Positions 54,163 to 62,871 are shown, numbered from the stretch's first letter. The stretch: DNA of 64,000 bases from Nostoc sp. C052 (GCF_013393905.1 NZ_CP040272.1:7573501-7637500); one strand, 5' to 3'. Numbers and translations: made by a program. The notes: generated from the sequence alone by a model not told the origin.

Positions 54163-55527
54163 TCATGCCAACACTAATCTCTCATCCACTTGTTTGACGG
54201 CAAAACGATTGCCAGGACGACGCAATCCCAGGTTTTCACGCAAGGTACTTCCTTCGTATTCGGTACGGAACAGTCCCCGTTTCTGAAGCACAGGAACGAC
54301 TAGGTTAACGAAGTCATCTAACCCAGTGGGGAGGATTGGCGGCATGATATTAAAGCCATCTGCTGCACCGTTGTTGAACCATTCTTCTAGCTGGTCGGCA
54401 ATGGTTTCGGGAGTACCAAGTATGGTGCGATGACCTCGTGCGGTAGCAAGAGAGAGATACAACTGGCGCAGTGTGAGAGTGCCACGAGTAGCCAAATCTT
54501 TGACTAGTTTGAGACGACTTTTGTTAGTGTTGGTGTCGCTGGGTAGTTCGGGAGCCACATCATCTAAAGAATATTTCGATAAATCCACACCTTTGTAATA
54601 GTTCTTTAAAATGCCCCAAGCGACATCAGGATGGATTAACGATTGCAGAAATTCGTATTTCTCTTGAGCTTCTGCTTCAGTACGGCCAATGATTGGGAAA
54701 GCTCCAGGCATAATTTTTAGATCGTCTGGCGATCGCCCATATTGTGCTAGCCTACCTTTGATATCAGCATAAAATTCCTGGGCATCAGCTAGGGTTTGAT
54801 TGGCGGTGAAAATCGCCTCAGCAGTACGTGCAGCTAAATCTCGTCCTGATTCAGAGGCTCCAGCCTGGACAATCACCGGGTAGCCTTGGGGCGGACGACC
54901 GACGTTTAGCGGCCCTTTGACAGAGAAATATTTGCCTTTGTGGTTCAATGTATGCAGTTTATCCGGGTCAAAATAGATTCCAGATTCTTTGTCACGGATA
55001 AAAGCATCGTCTTCCCAACTATCCCATAGACCTTTCACCACTTCCACGAACTCTTCAGCACGTTCATAACGCTGACTGTGTTCTGGGTGATGCTCAAGTC
55101 CGAAATTAAGTGCAGCATTCTCATTGCCTGTAGTAACTACATTCCACCCCGCCCGGCCTTTGCTCAAGTGGTCTAGGGAAGCAAACTTACGTGCCAGGGT
55201 ATAGGGTTCTTCATAAGTGGTCGAGGCGGTGGAAATGAAGCCGATGTTTTGGGTTACAGAGGACAAGGCCGAGAACAGGGTGACTGGCTCGAAATGGGCG
55301 ATTTTACCGTTACGATGCTGAGTTTCTGGAGCGCCGCCCCAAACTCCTGGACTATCCGCCAAGAAAACTGCATCAAATAAGCCGCGTTCAGCAGTCTGGG
55401 TAATTTCTTTGTAATGCTCGAAATTCAGTCCTGCATCTGCTTGTGAATCGGGATGCCGCCAAGCAGAGACATGGTGTCCGGTGGCTTGAATGAATGCACC
55501 TAAACGAAATTTGCGTGTTGTACTCAT
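54163..55527 (-). CDS. FMN-dependent monooxygenase, NtaA/SnaA/DszA family (copy 2)
   Basis: A 454-residue LLM-type monooxygenase with the same landmarks as the downstream copy: LGAFIQATGHHVSAWRHPDS, STASTTYEEPYTLARKFASL, WNVVTTGNENAALNFG, GPLNVGRPPQGYPVIVQAGA and the C-terminal LRENLGLRRPGN. The clearest differences are a PGVWGGAPETQHRNGK loop in place of PSLQDSGEPEVLKRNGK and a few positions around DLKIMPGAFP. That loop lies near the active site in this family, so the two copies may differ in substrate rather than being redundant. It looks like the first gene of the tandem pair. Confidence 0.93.
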   Translation of the reverse strand: MSTTRKFRLGAFIQATGHHVSAWRHPDSQADAGLNFEHYKEITQTAERGLFDAVFLADSPGVWGGAPETQHRNGKIAHFEPVTLFSALSSVTQNIGFISTASTTYEEPYTLARKFASLDHLSKGRAGWNVVTTGNENAALNFGLEHHPEHSQRYERAEEFVEVVKGLWDSWEDDAFIRDKESGIYFDPDKLHTLNHKGKYFSVKGPLNVGRPPQGYPVIVQAGASESGRDLAARTAEAIFTANQTLADAQEFYADIKGRLAQYGRSPDDLKIMPGAFPIIGRTEAEAQEKYEFLQSLIHPDVAWGILKNYYKGVDLSKYSLDDVAPELPSDTNTNKSRLKLVKDLATRGTLTLRQLYLSLATARGHRTILGTPETIADQLEEWFNNGAADGFNIMPPILPTGLDDFVNLVVPVLQKRGLFRTEYEGSTLRENLGLRRPGNRFAVKQVDERLVLA

Positions 55528-55550
55528 ATATTTTTTTCTTTTCTATTGCG

Positions 55551-55700
55551 TTAAGGGACTTTCAAATAAAAAACATCCCAAATTTTTCTTGTGGGATGGG
55601 TGAAAACACCCATTCCATATTCAGCAGACTTCGGCATGAGCTATCAGTCGAATGCTGCTCGCTCCAAAAGATGGATAATTTATTTCTTGTTAGTCCCTAA
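55551..55700. repeat. MITE-like unit with TTAAGGGACT ends (copy 1)
   Basis: Left end TTAAGGGACTTTCAAATAAA, then CATCC. Right end GATGGATAATTTATTTCTTG followed by TTAGTCCCTAA, the inverse of the left end. The inner blocks TTTTTCTTGTGGGATGGGTG and CCATATTCAG recur in copy 2 at 61217-61367. About 150 bp, non-coding. Confidence 0.78.
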
Positions 55701-56371
55701 ATCCGAAAAATGCTCGAATAGCATATCGATAAAATCTTTTCCCCGTAAAACTTTGAGGTATTCGTGTCAAGCACTCAGGCATTCACATCTTGCTACACGC
55801 TGAATGTAATTATGGAATGCTCTCTAGCAATCAAACTTGCCGAAAAATCAAATAACCGAACTGTAAGTAAAGTTAATACCACAGCAGAATTAGGGATGCT
55901 GCTGCTTGGCGATTGAATTACCATAAATTTATCTAGTAATTTTACCCAGCAGATAGAGCGTACACGATCAATCCAAAAAAAGATGTACTGGAAATCACAA
56001 TACCATTAAAATCTAATTATTAGCTTCTCGAACATTAAGTATTGCAAACTAACTTATACCTGAGTATTATGATACCCAAAGGTTGTTACGTAATGCTCCA
56101 GGTTAGTTTGACCTCTCCCCACGACTAGAAAGCGGGGGTTTCACTCTCAATACTTCTCGGTTAAGGGGGAAAGGGGAAAGGGGAAAGGGAAAAGGGAAAG
56201 AAAAAACCTTTAACCCAAACCCGATTCCGAGTTAAAAATGCAAAACTCGAGAAGTATTGGAACCATAGGCGTCAATCATCTCCTCAATCATTCTGTGGAG
56301 TTCTCTAAATCACATTCTCGCGTTCTTCTCTGCGCCTCTGCGTGAGACAAAAATCTTTCAGTAATTACGAA
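55701..56371. other. Intergenic region rich in repeats, with a possible IS200/IS605 end
   Basis: Besides the palindromic unit at 56148-56259, the stretch 56111-56141 reads ACCTCTCCCCACGACTAGAA then AGCGGGGGTTTCAC. Such a CCCC..GGGG hairpin is typical of IS200/IS605-family ends in cyanobacteria, but no transposase gene is near. At 56362-56388 three to four copies of the 7-mer AATTACG abut the TPR tail. The rest holds no gene. Confidence 0.45.
56148..56259. repeat. Palindromic repeat with purine/pyrimidine-run core (copy C)
   Basis: Bounded by CAATACTTCTCGG and the inverted CGAGAAGTATTG, with repeated GGGGAAAGG runs in the core. The TTTT/TTCT change is present on both ends, so the pairing is kept by compensating changes relative to copies A and B. 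Confidence 0.75.
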
Positions 56372-56956
56372 TTACGAATTACGAATTATCCTATCAAGAC
56401 TTGCACTCACACTTTCAGCATCCGGTGACTTCAATCGCTGCAAAATCTCTAAAGCTGGTTGCAAATAGGATATCGCTTTAGTGTATTCACCCTGCTGTTC
56501 TGCCAAATGTCCTAACCACCACAGAGTCATTGCTTTGCCTTGGTCATCACCAACGCCTTCAAATATTTCCAAAGACTGATTAAAAAGTGCGATCGCTTCA
56601 TCCACTTCCCGTTTTCGGCGTAGATAGCTGCTAAATTGTGCAACGTCGTCACTTTGTCTCGGACATTACCAATACGTTCAAATATTTCCAAAGACTGATT
56701 GTAAAGTGCGATCGCTTCATCTACATTCCCTTTATTAGCGTAGATATGTCCCAGATTGTGCAACGTCACGGCTTTACCTGCGACATTTCCAATGCGTTCT
56801 GTTATTTCCAAAGACTGATTGTAGAGTGCGATCGCTTCATCTACATTCCCTTTATTAGCGTAGATATGCCCCAGATTGTGCAACGTCGCGGCTTTGCCTT
56901 GGACATCACCAATGCGTTCTTTTATTTCCAAAGACTGATTGTAAAGTGCGATCGCT
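56372..56956 (-). pseudogene. Displaced C-terminal TPR tail of the CHAT protein
   Basis: Continuing past the premature stop of the CHAT gene, TPR units go on in another frame down to about 56600 (DEAIALYNQSLEIKERIG, then KAATLHNLGHIYANKG twice), and then again in the original frame to a natural-looking end (LEILQRLKSPDAESVSASLD). Compared with its sister repeats, the DNA lacks two bases near 56987 and one base near 56611. Together these remove one codon. The tail would be translated only after frameshifting or if the deletions were sequencing errors. In the sequence as given it is untranslated. Confidence 0.75.
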
Positions 56957-58180
56957 TCATCCACTTCCCCTTTGTTGGCGTAGATATTCCAGACATTGCA
57001 ACGTCACTGCTTTGGTTTGGACATCACCAATGCGTTCACTTATTTCCAAAGACTGATTGAAAAGTGCGATCGCTTCATCCATATCCCCTTTATTGGCGTA
57101 GATACGTCCCAGCCAGTGCAACGTCGCCGCTTTGGTTTGGACATCCCCAATACGTTCACTTATTTCCAAAGACTGATTGAAAAGTGCGATCGCTTCATCC
57201 ATATCCCCTTTGTTGGCGTAGATATATCCTAGATAGTGCAATGTCGCCGCTTTGCCTTGGACATTACCAATGTGTTCTTTTATTTCCAAAGACTGATTGA
57301 AAAATGCAATCGCTTGCTCTATTTCCCCTTGGTTGGCGTAGATACTTGCCAGTTGGTGCAACGTCGCCGCTTTCGTTTGGACATTACCAATGCGTTCGTT
57401 TATTTCCAAAGACTGATTGTAAAGTGCGATCGCTTCCTCCAATTCCCCTTTGTCGGCATAGATACCTGCCAGATTGTGCAACGTCGACGCTTTACCTTGG
57501 ATATCACCAATGCGTTCTTTTATTTCCAAAGACTGATTGTAGAGTGCGATCGCTTTATCAACTTCCCCTTTGTTGACGTAGATAGCTGCGAGTTGGTGCA
57601 ACGTCACTGCTTTGCCTTGGACATCACCAATGCGTTCTTTTATTTCCAAAGACTGATTGTAAAGTGCAATCGCTTGCTCTACTTCCCCTTTGTTAGAGTG
57701 AATACCTGCGAGATTGTGCAACGCTGCCGCTTTGCCTTGGACATTTCCAATGCGTTCTTCTATTTCCAAAGATTGATTGAAAAGTGCAATCGCTTGCTCT
57801 ACTTCCCCTTTGTTAGCGTAAATACCTGCGAGATTGTGCAACGTTGCCGCTTTGCCTTGGACATTTCCAATGCGTTCATTTATTTCCAAAGACTTATTTA
57901 AAAGTGCGATCGCTTCATCCACTTCCCCTTTGTTGGCGTAGATATCTGCGAGATTATGCAATGTTGCTGCTTTGCCTTTGACATTTCCAATGTGTTCATT
58001 GATTTCCAAAGACTGATTGAAAAGTCCGAGCGCTTGTTCCATTTCCCCTTTGTTGGCGTAGATATTTGCCAGACATTGCAACGTCGATGCTTTGCCTTGG
58101 ACATATCCAATGCGTTCAGTTATTTCCAAAGACTGATAGAAAAGTCCGAACGCTTCTTCTACTTCCCCTTTATTGGCTTT
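56600..58180 (-). repeat. Tandem array of ~13 units of 120 bp encoding 40-residue TPRs
   Basis: The phrase AAAGTGCGATCGCTTCATCC, or a close variant, recurs every 120 bases, and units share long identical blocks such as TATTTCCAAAGACTGATTG. Each unit encodes one TPR of the form G[ND]VQGKAATLHNLAGIYANKG plus EAIALYNQSLEI. The high DNA similarity, beyond what protein selection needs, points to recent expansion or gene conversion. Confidence 0.9.
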
Positions 58181-60676
58181 CAGTATCCCTAAACAATGAT
58201 AAATTGATGCTAATTCTTGTTCGTCTTCTGCGGGACAAAGATTTAAAGCTTGTTGGTAATAGTTTAATGCTTGCTCAACCTCACCCATTTGGTGTTCACA
58301 ATAAGCAATTTCTCTGATAACACTATGATTTTTAGTAATTTTTAAGGTTGATTTGCACAAATGTATTGCTTCCCGAAATCGACTTTGATCCCGCAAGTAT
58401 ATCGCCAATGAACTAGCTATTTTCCCCGCAATTCCTTCATCCTTCCCCAACAAAGCCAAGCGATGAATTTCTAAACTTTGTGCTTCCGTAGCAGTTCCCG
58501 CCTCCCACCACAGACGATACAAAATTTGTGCAGCTTGTTTATACAACTCTTCACCCTTGGGGTTTTCTGGAAACTCAAGCAACGGTGACAAAATCCGGGG
58601 AACACGATACAACCTCTCAGTGTTGTTGGTGAGGGTAACTTCCAACAAACCCAAAATTTCAGCGCGTTGAATATGACTTTCCCAACTTGAGATATCCTCA
58701 CAAATCGGGGAAATCGCAGCTTGAGGAACAGGTAACTCATACACCAACAACTTCCCCAGCATAAGACGCAAAGCTGGAGTTTGCTGCTTCAGCAATTCTT
58801 CAGCCAAAATATCCTCACGAAATTCCTTTTCCTTATCTGCCATCTTTTGCAGAATCATCTCAACTCCCCTCTCCGCTTCCGGCGACTTCGGGGAATTTTG
58901 CAAAATCTTATCTAACCATTCCAACAGCCGAGGATTTCCATCAGCTGCTTGTTTGGCACGTTCGGGCAAATCTGGCTGAAATTGCCAACTGCCATTAAAC
59001 GAATCCAGATGATTATACTTTTTAATTAAATCTGCCCCAGCCAAAGCCCCCAGAGGTTCGCGGTACAGACGAGGATTCAGTTCCGACAAAGTGAAATTGT
59101 AGCGACAGGTAATAATTACCTTGTGGGGAAGTTGGGAATTTTGCATCGCCTTCAGCAACGCCAGCAGTACATTCACAACTTGTGGTTGCAAGACATAAAC
59201 CCCATTTCGTAAATCCAAATTAGCCTCAAAGTCATCCAGCACAAAGGCAAAGCGCTGTTCTTTGGTATTCAGTCCTTCAGTGAAAAACTTGGTGAGGCGC
59301 TGCATCAAGGGTAACTTGCCATTGAGAATTTCATGCCCCCGTTCCGAGGTACATTGTTCAGCCAGGGTTTTGAGCAGTTTGTCCTCATCGAGTTGGCGAA
59401 AGTTCACCAGCCTGTGATAGCCAACCATCCTTTCCAGAAGTCGCGCCGTCACAGTACTCTTACCCACACCCCCCAGTCCGTGAATTAGTACCCCTAATGA
59501 AGTGCGAATAGCTTTGAGACAACGTTGCAAAGTCCGCCGTCTCCCAACAAACTCAGAGGGTTTCGCCACCCGCACCTGTTGGGTATCGGGATCTAAAAAC
59601 TGTTGGTATGCAGGTTCTGGCGCAGAGGGTGGCACATCTCCCGACACTTCCACCAACGCACCCGGACATTCTCCTTGGACATATAACCGCAACAAATGCC
59701 AGTCACGTACATTCTGTTTAAACAACTGCTGGTAAGTGCTAGCGAGTGCTTCAGCTAATTGATATCCGGCTGCCAATTTCCCGTAAAGGTGCGCGGCGGC
59801 GGCTGTAGCTGTCCGATCTTCCACAGGCCGCCCCCAACTTAAAACCGCCCTAGCGCCTTGTGCAATTAGTGCCTCAGCCATTGAAGGGACAGCCCCTTTA
59901 TCTGCGGCTTGTCCAGTCCGACACCCAGATAAAAACACCAACTTAGGAAAGCGAAACCGAAAGACTTCCGCCAGTTCTGCGGCTGTGGTTTCGTGGCGAT
60001 CGCCAATTTCCGTCTCAGTGATAAAGTAAGGCGTATAAGGTGCTTCATCTTTAATTGAGGCGTGTCCTGTGAGGTGAAACACATCAAAGTCATTAAAATA
60101 GCGACTCCACACCTTACCCAATTCGCTAACGCAACCGCTTTCTTCCACCCGCAAATCTACAGCAAAATCTCGCGTATCTGCCAGAATTCTCGCCTCTTCC
60201 TGTTCAAACTCTAACTTTGGTTGCACATCTTCCGGGTCGGTTGCCATAAACAATACTCGCAATTGTCGTGGTTCCACAGAAAACGGTTCTGTTTCTTTCT
60301 CAATCCAGCGCAGAGGTAACACCACTGGATTAACCCGCTTCACCAAAAAATCCTCACCATCATGCAGCACTTCCCAAGGTAGATGTGCCAGTTTTTTATC
60401 AGTATCAATGGCAATTACCAACCCCTCACCGCGACAGTTAGCAATTCCCCGACTCAACCACCGTCCATCCCCATCCAACCAAAAAAATAACTGCTTCCCG
60501 ATTCCTGATAAATTGGGCAGCAGTTTATAATAATCGCGATCGCCTTGCTTGAGAAAATCAGCGATTTCTGCTAATTTCAGGCGACGTGATTCATAGTGCT
60601 TTATTTGAGGTAGCCAATACCTGAGTTCAACTGTTTCCTGCGTACTTTCCCGAAGTTGAATGCGGATAGTTTGCAC
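56957..60676 (-). CDS. CHAT protease-P-loop NTPase-TPR protein (truncated by frameshift in the TPR tail)
   Basis: A 1239-residue protein. Residues ~130-345 form a caspase-like CHAT domain with catalytic His205 in FHLTGHAS and Cys252 in FLSGCRTG. Residues ~375-700 form a STAND/NACHT-type NTPase: EFVGRRRTLQRCLKA, Walker A GLGGVGKST at 400-408 and Walker B FVLDDFE around 478-483. From about residue 790 TPRs begin; ten nearly identical 40-residue units precede a frameshifted end (LEYLRQQRGSG). The layout is that of regulated proteases in bacterial conflict or programmed-death systems, where ligand binding to the repeats drives oligomerisation. The ATG at 60676 directly follows the stop of the EACC1-like gene, so the two are surely co-transcribed. 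The repeat tail past the stop suggests ~190 residues were lost. Confidence 0.88.
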   Translation of the reverse strand: MQTIRIQLRESTQETVELRYWLPQIKHYESRRLKLAEIADFLKQGDRDYYKLLPNLSGIGKQLFFWLDGDGRWLSRGIANCRGEGLVIAIDTDKKLAHLPWEVLHDGEDFLVKRVNPVVLPLRWIEKETEPFSVEPRQLRVLFMATDPEDVQPKLEFEQEEARILADTRDFAVDLRVEESGCVSELGKVWSRYFNDFDVFHLTGHASIKDEAPYTPYFITETEIGDRHETTAAELAEVFRFRFPKLVFLSGCRTGQAADKGAVPSMAEALIAQGARAVLSWGRPVEDRTATAAAAHLYGKLAAGYQLAEALASTYQQLFKQNVRDWHLLRLYVQGECPGALVEVSGDVPPSAPEPAYQQFLDPDTQQVRVAKPSEFVGRRRTLQRCLKAIRTSLGVLIHGLGGVGKSTVTARLLERMVGYHRLVNFRQLDEDKLLKTLAEQCTSERGHEILNGKLPLMQRLTKFFTEGLNTKEQRFAFVLDDFEANLDLRNGVYVLQPQVVNVLLALLKAMQNSQLPHKVIITCRYNFTLSELNPRLYREPLGALAGADLIKKYNHLDSFNGSWQFQPDLPERAKQAADGNPRLLEWLDKILQNSPKSPEAERGVEMILQKMADKEKEFREDILAEELLKQQTPALRLMLGKLLVYELPVPQAAISPICEDISSWESHIQRAEILGLLEVTLTNNTERLYRVPRILSPLLEFPENPKGEELYKQAAQILYRLWWEAGTATEAQSLEIHRLALLGKDEGIAGKIASSLAIYLRDQSRFREAIHLCKSTLKITKNHSVIREIAYCEHQMGEVEQALNYYQQALNLCPAEDEQELASIYHCLGILKANKGEVEEAFGLFYQSLEITERIGYVQGKASTLQCLANIYANKGEMEQALGLFNQSLEINEHIGNVKGKAATLHNLADIYANKGEVDEAIALLNKSLEINERIGNVQGKAATLHNLAGIYANKGEVEQAIALFNQSLEIEERIGNVQGKAAALHNLAGIHSNKGEVEQAIALYNQSLEIKERIGDVQGKAVTLHQLAAIYVNKGEVDKAIALYNQSLEIKERIGDIQGKASTLHNLAGIYADKGELEEAIALYNQSLEINERIGNVQTKAATLHQLASIYANQGEIEQAIAFFNQSLEIKEHIGNVQGKAATLHYLGYIYANKGDMDEAIALFNQSLEISERIGDVQTKAATLHWLGRIYANKGDMDEAIALFNQSLEISERIGDVQTKAVTLQCLEYLRQQRGSG

Positions 60677-61003
60677 TTATTTGCTGATAGATTTGAGGAT
60701 TTCCGTGATTTCCTCTATAGTAGCTTCTTCAAGTAAAATCCTGTTTCCAGTCTCAGGGTCAAGAATTATGACATCAAATTGCTTCCCTGGATGGGATTGA
60801 TGCCATTCTTGATACCATTTGCGAATTTGTTCAGCTAAAGCCGCAGCACCGCCGACAATACCGATAATAGTAGCGATCGCTGCTAGAGTTGCCTCTTTTT
60901 GGTTTGGGACTTCGTAGGTTCCCGATATTCCAGGAATTTCTAGCAAAGCCTCGGCTGCTGCTGGTGCGCCTTCACCTTCGATTCCGATTTGAATTTCTGT
61001 CAT
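60677..61003 (-). CDS. EACC1-like small protein (effector-associated constant component)
   Basis: A 108-residue protein starting MTEIQIGIEGEGAPAAAEAL at the ATG preceded by CAGGTAAC. After a short beta-rich N-terminus comes a hydrophobic helix LAAIATIIGIVGGAAALAEQ, then IRKWYQEWHQSHPG and a small strand region FDVIILDPETG with an acidic helix at the end. This matches my memory of EACC1, the conserved small partner encoded beside STAND NTPase/CHAT effectors in predicted bacterial ternary conflict systems. The helix could insert in a membrane or pack in a complex. It abuts the CHAT gene with no gap. An alternative start at 61045 lacks a ribosome site. Confidence 0.68.
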   Translation of the reverse strand: MTEIQIGIEGEGAPAAAEALLEIPGISGTYEVPNQKEATLAAIATIIGIVGGAAALAEQIRKWYQEWHQSHPGKQFDVIILDPETGNRILLEEATIEEITEILKSISK

Positions 61004-61495
61004 AAAGTTACCTGCGAATTTATACAGTATTTTTATCTCACGCAAAGGCGCAAAGGCGCAAAGAAGAAAGGATTTCTAAATTATTTAGTTTGTGTTATGG
61101 CAATTGTCTAAAATAAGGCAACAGATGCAAACCTGGAAACCCAGATTGAATCTGACTTTCAAAAATTACGAGTTACGTTAGCAATGTAGGAGCGTCATTA
61201 TCAATTACAAATTACTTTAAGGGACTAACAAATAAAAAAACATCCGAAATTTTCTTGTGGGATGGGTGTCCGCACTGCGTGCCGCTACGCTAACACCCGT
61301 CCCATATTCAGGGCGGGCAGGATGCCCACCCCACAAGATGGATAATTTATTTCTTAGAAATCCCTAAGTCCTTTTTTAGCAGATGAACAATATGGTTCAG
61401 ACTCCAGTTAATGCAAGTCAAATCCAAAAACTATGAGAAGTTCCAATTAATTCCTATCTTTTGGGAACTATAGATTTAGTTACAGGAGATTGACT
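61004..61495. other. Intergenic region between the conflict pair and the KGK gene
   Basis: A divergent 492-base region. Close to the EACC1-like start are two to three copies of GCGCAAAG (61040-61065), in the place where its promoter should be. The MITE-like unit at 61217-61367 lies in the middle. No other gene is seen. Confidence 0.5.
61217..61367. repeat. MITE-like unit with TTAAGGGACT ends (copy 2)
   Basis: Left end TTAAGGGACTAACAAATAAA; right end GATGGATAATTTATTTCTTA with TCCCTAA. Shares TTTTCTTGTGGGATGGGTG and CCCATATTCAG with copy 1 at 55551-55700, but has a different GC-rich middle (GCCGCTACGCTAACACC). Confidence 0.78.
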
Positions 61496-61816
61496 ATGAA
61501 TGATCAATGGGAGCCTCTAAATCCTGATGATGATGTTGTGCATTTTCACCAAGAAGTATTTGAAAATTTACCCCGCACTCAAATAGTGTTTCAGTTATTA
61601 AAGGAAATCAAGAAAATTTGGGCTGAACATTGTATGTCGTCAGGATCAAGAGTATTTGGAGAAGGATTTGAATGTTGTGTTTTAATACCCGGTCAACAAT
61701 GGCGAACAGGTAAAATTAGAGTCAGCCTAGAATTTTGCCCTGATGAAACTGAAATCAAACGGGAAAACTCTCCGCTCGACGATCTTCGGCAGCAACTAAA
61801 GGAAGGTAAAAACTAA
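61496..61816 (+). CDS. KGK-domain family protein
   Basis: A 106-residue protein of a small family found in cyanobacteria. The N-terminus NDQWEPLNPDDDVVHFHQEV and the region VLIPGQQWRTGKIRVSLEF (normally W-x-KGK) followed by CPDE match the KGK family. The second Lys-Gly-Lys is changed to Thr-Gly-Lys here. The start at 61496 is preceded by CAGGAGATTGACT; a TTG two codons upstream is unlikely. The molecular function of the family is not known to me. It precedes tilS by 62 bases on the same strand. Confidence 0.78.
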   Translation: MNDQWEPLNPDDDVVHFHQEVFENLPRTQIVFQLLKEIKKIWAEHCMSSGSRVFGEGFECCVLIPGQQWRTGKIRVSLEFCPDETEIKRENSPLDDLRQQLKEGKN

Positions 61817-61878
61817 TACTAAAGCTTATCTACACAGATATAATAGAAAATTATCTTTGTGTGCGCGCTGAAAAAAAA

Positions 61879-62871
61879 ATGGTATGGACTCCCCTACACG
61901 CAAAAATCCATCGCACCATCCGATCGCGCCACTTATTTGAACGCAACCAGCGTCTATTAGTCGCTGTCTCCGGCGGACAAGATTCTTTGTGTTTAATCAA
62001 ATTACTTTTAGATTTACAATCCAAATGGGGATGGTATTTAGGTATTGCTCACTGCGATCATCGCTGGCGTTCTGACTCCGAAGCTAATGCTCTTCACGTC
62101 GAAAATTTAGCGAAAATTTGGGGTGTATCGTTTTATTTAGAAACAGCAAACAAACCGATAAATAGTGAAGCTGCTGCACGCGATTGGCGCTATCAAGCTT
62201 TAAGTGCGATCGCCCAAGCAAATAATTTTCAATATATAGTTACAGGACACACAGCTAGCGATCGCGCCGAAACTCTCCTCTACAATTTAATTCGCGGTAC
62301 TGGTGCTGATGGCTTACAAGCCCTGACTTGGCAACGTCCTCTAACTACAGACATTGTGTTAGTGCGTCCACTTTTAGAAATTACTCGTTCACAAACAGAG
62401 CAATTTTGTCAAGAATTTCAATTACCAATATGGGAAGATTCCACCAATCAAGATTTGCAATATGCCCGCAACCGCATTCGCCAAGAATTAATACCATATT
62501 TACGAGATAATTTCAACCCTCAAGTAGAATCAGCCTTAGCCCAAACAGCAGAACTACTGCAAGCAGAAGTAGAATATTTAGAAAAAGCTGCCCAGGAGTT
62601 GCGGGATGGGGCATTGGGTATTGGGGATGAAAAAAATTCCCTTACTCTTCTTCCCTTGAGGTTAAATCGTCGGGTATTGCAGAAAGCACCACTAGCGTTG
62701 CAACGTCGGGTGATGCGTCAGGTGTTGCAGCAAATATTGACTGATGCGCCCAGTTTTGAACACATTGAAAAATTAACAGCCTTAATTATAGCGCCCAACC
62801 GATCGCAAACCGATCCATTTCCTGGTGGTGCGATCGCTCAAGTAGAAGGCGACTGGATCTGTTTGAAATAG
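61879..62871 (+). CDS. tilS: tRNA(Ile)-lysidine synthase
   Basis: A 330-residue N-type ATP pyrophosphatase that joins lysine to C34 of the tRNA-Ile with a CAU anticodon so that it reads AUA; essential in bacteria. The PP-loop is LLVAVSGGQDSLCLIKLLLD, followed by IAHCDHRWRSDSEANA, TGHTASDRAETLLYNLIRGT and WEDSTNQDLQYARNRIRQEL, all family landmarks. The length is that of the short cyanobacterial form without the full C-terminal lobe. I chose the ATG at 61879 (MVWTPLHAKIHRTI), since the GTG at 61861 adds only MRAEKK. An AT-rich promoter-like stretch lies between the KGK gene and this start. Confidence 0.93.
   Translation: MVWTPLHAKIHRTIRSRHLFERNQRLLVAVSGGQDSLCLIKLLLDLQSKWGWYLGIAHCDHRWRSDSEANALHVENLAKIWGVSFYLETANKPINSEAAARDWRYQALSAIAQANNFQYIVTGHTASDRAETLLYNLIRGTGADGLQALTWQRPLTTDIVLVRPLLEITRSQTEQFCQEFQLPIWEDSTNQDLQYARNRIRQELIPYLRDNFNPQVESALAQTAELLQAEVEYLEKAAQELRDGALGIGDEKNSLTLLPLRLNRRVLQKAPLALQRRVMRQVLQQILTDAPSFEHIEKLTALIIAPNRSQTDPFPGGAIAQVEGDWICLK

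Noticed and set aside
57236..57901. Long plus-strand open frame opposite the TPR array
   Set aside because: It is a mirror of the repeat DNA on the coding strand; the peptide is itself a 40-residue repeat rich in FYFQRL with no family meaning.
56600..58180. Possible CRISPR-like regular repeat array
   Set aside because: The 120-bp period has no distinct spacers; the units are all similar and encode TPRs.
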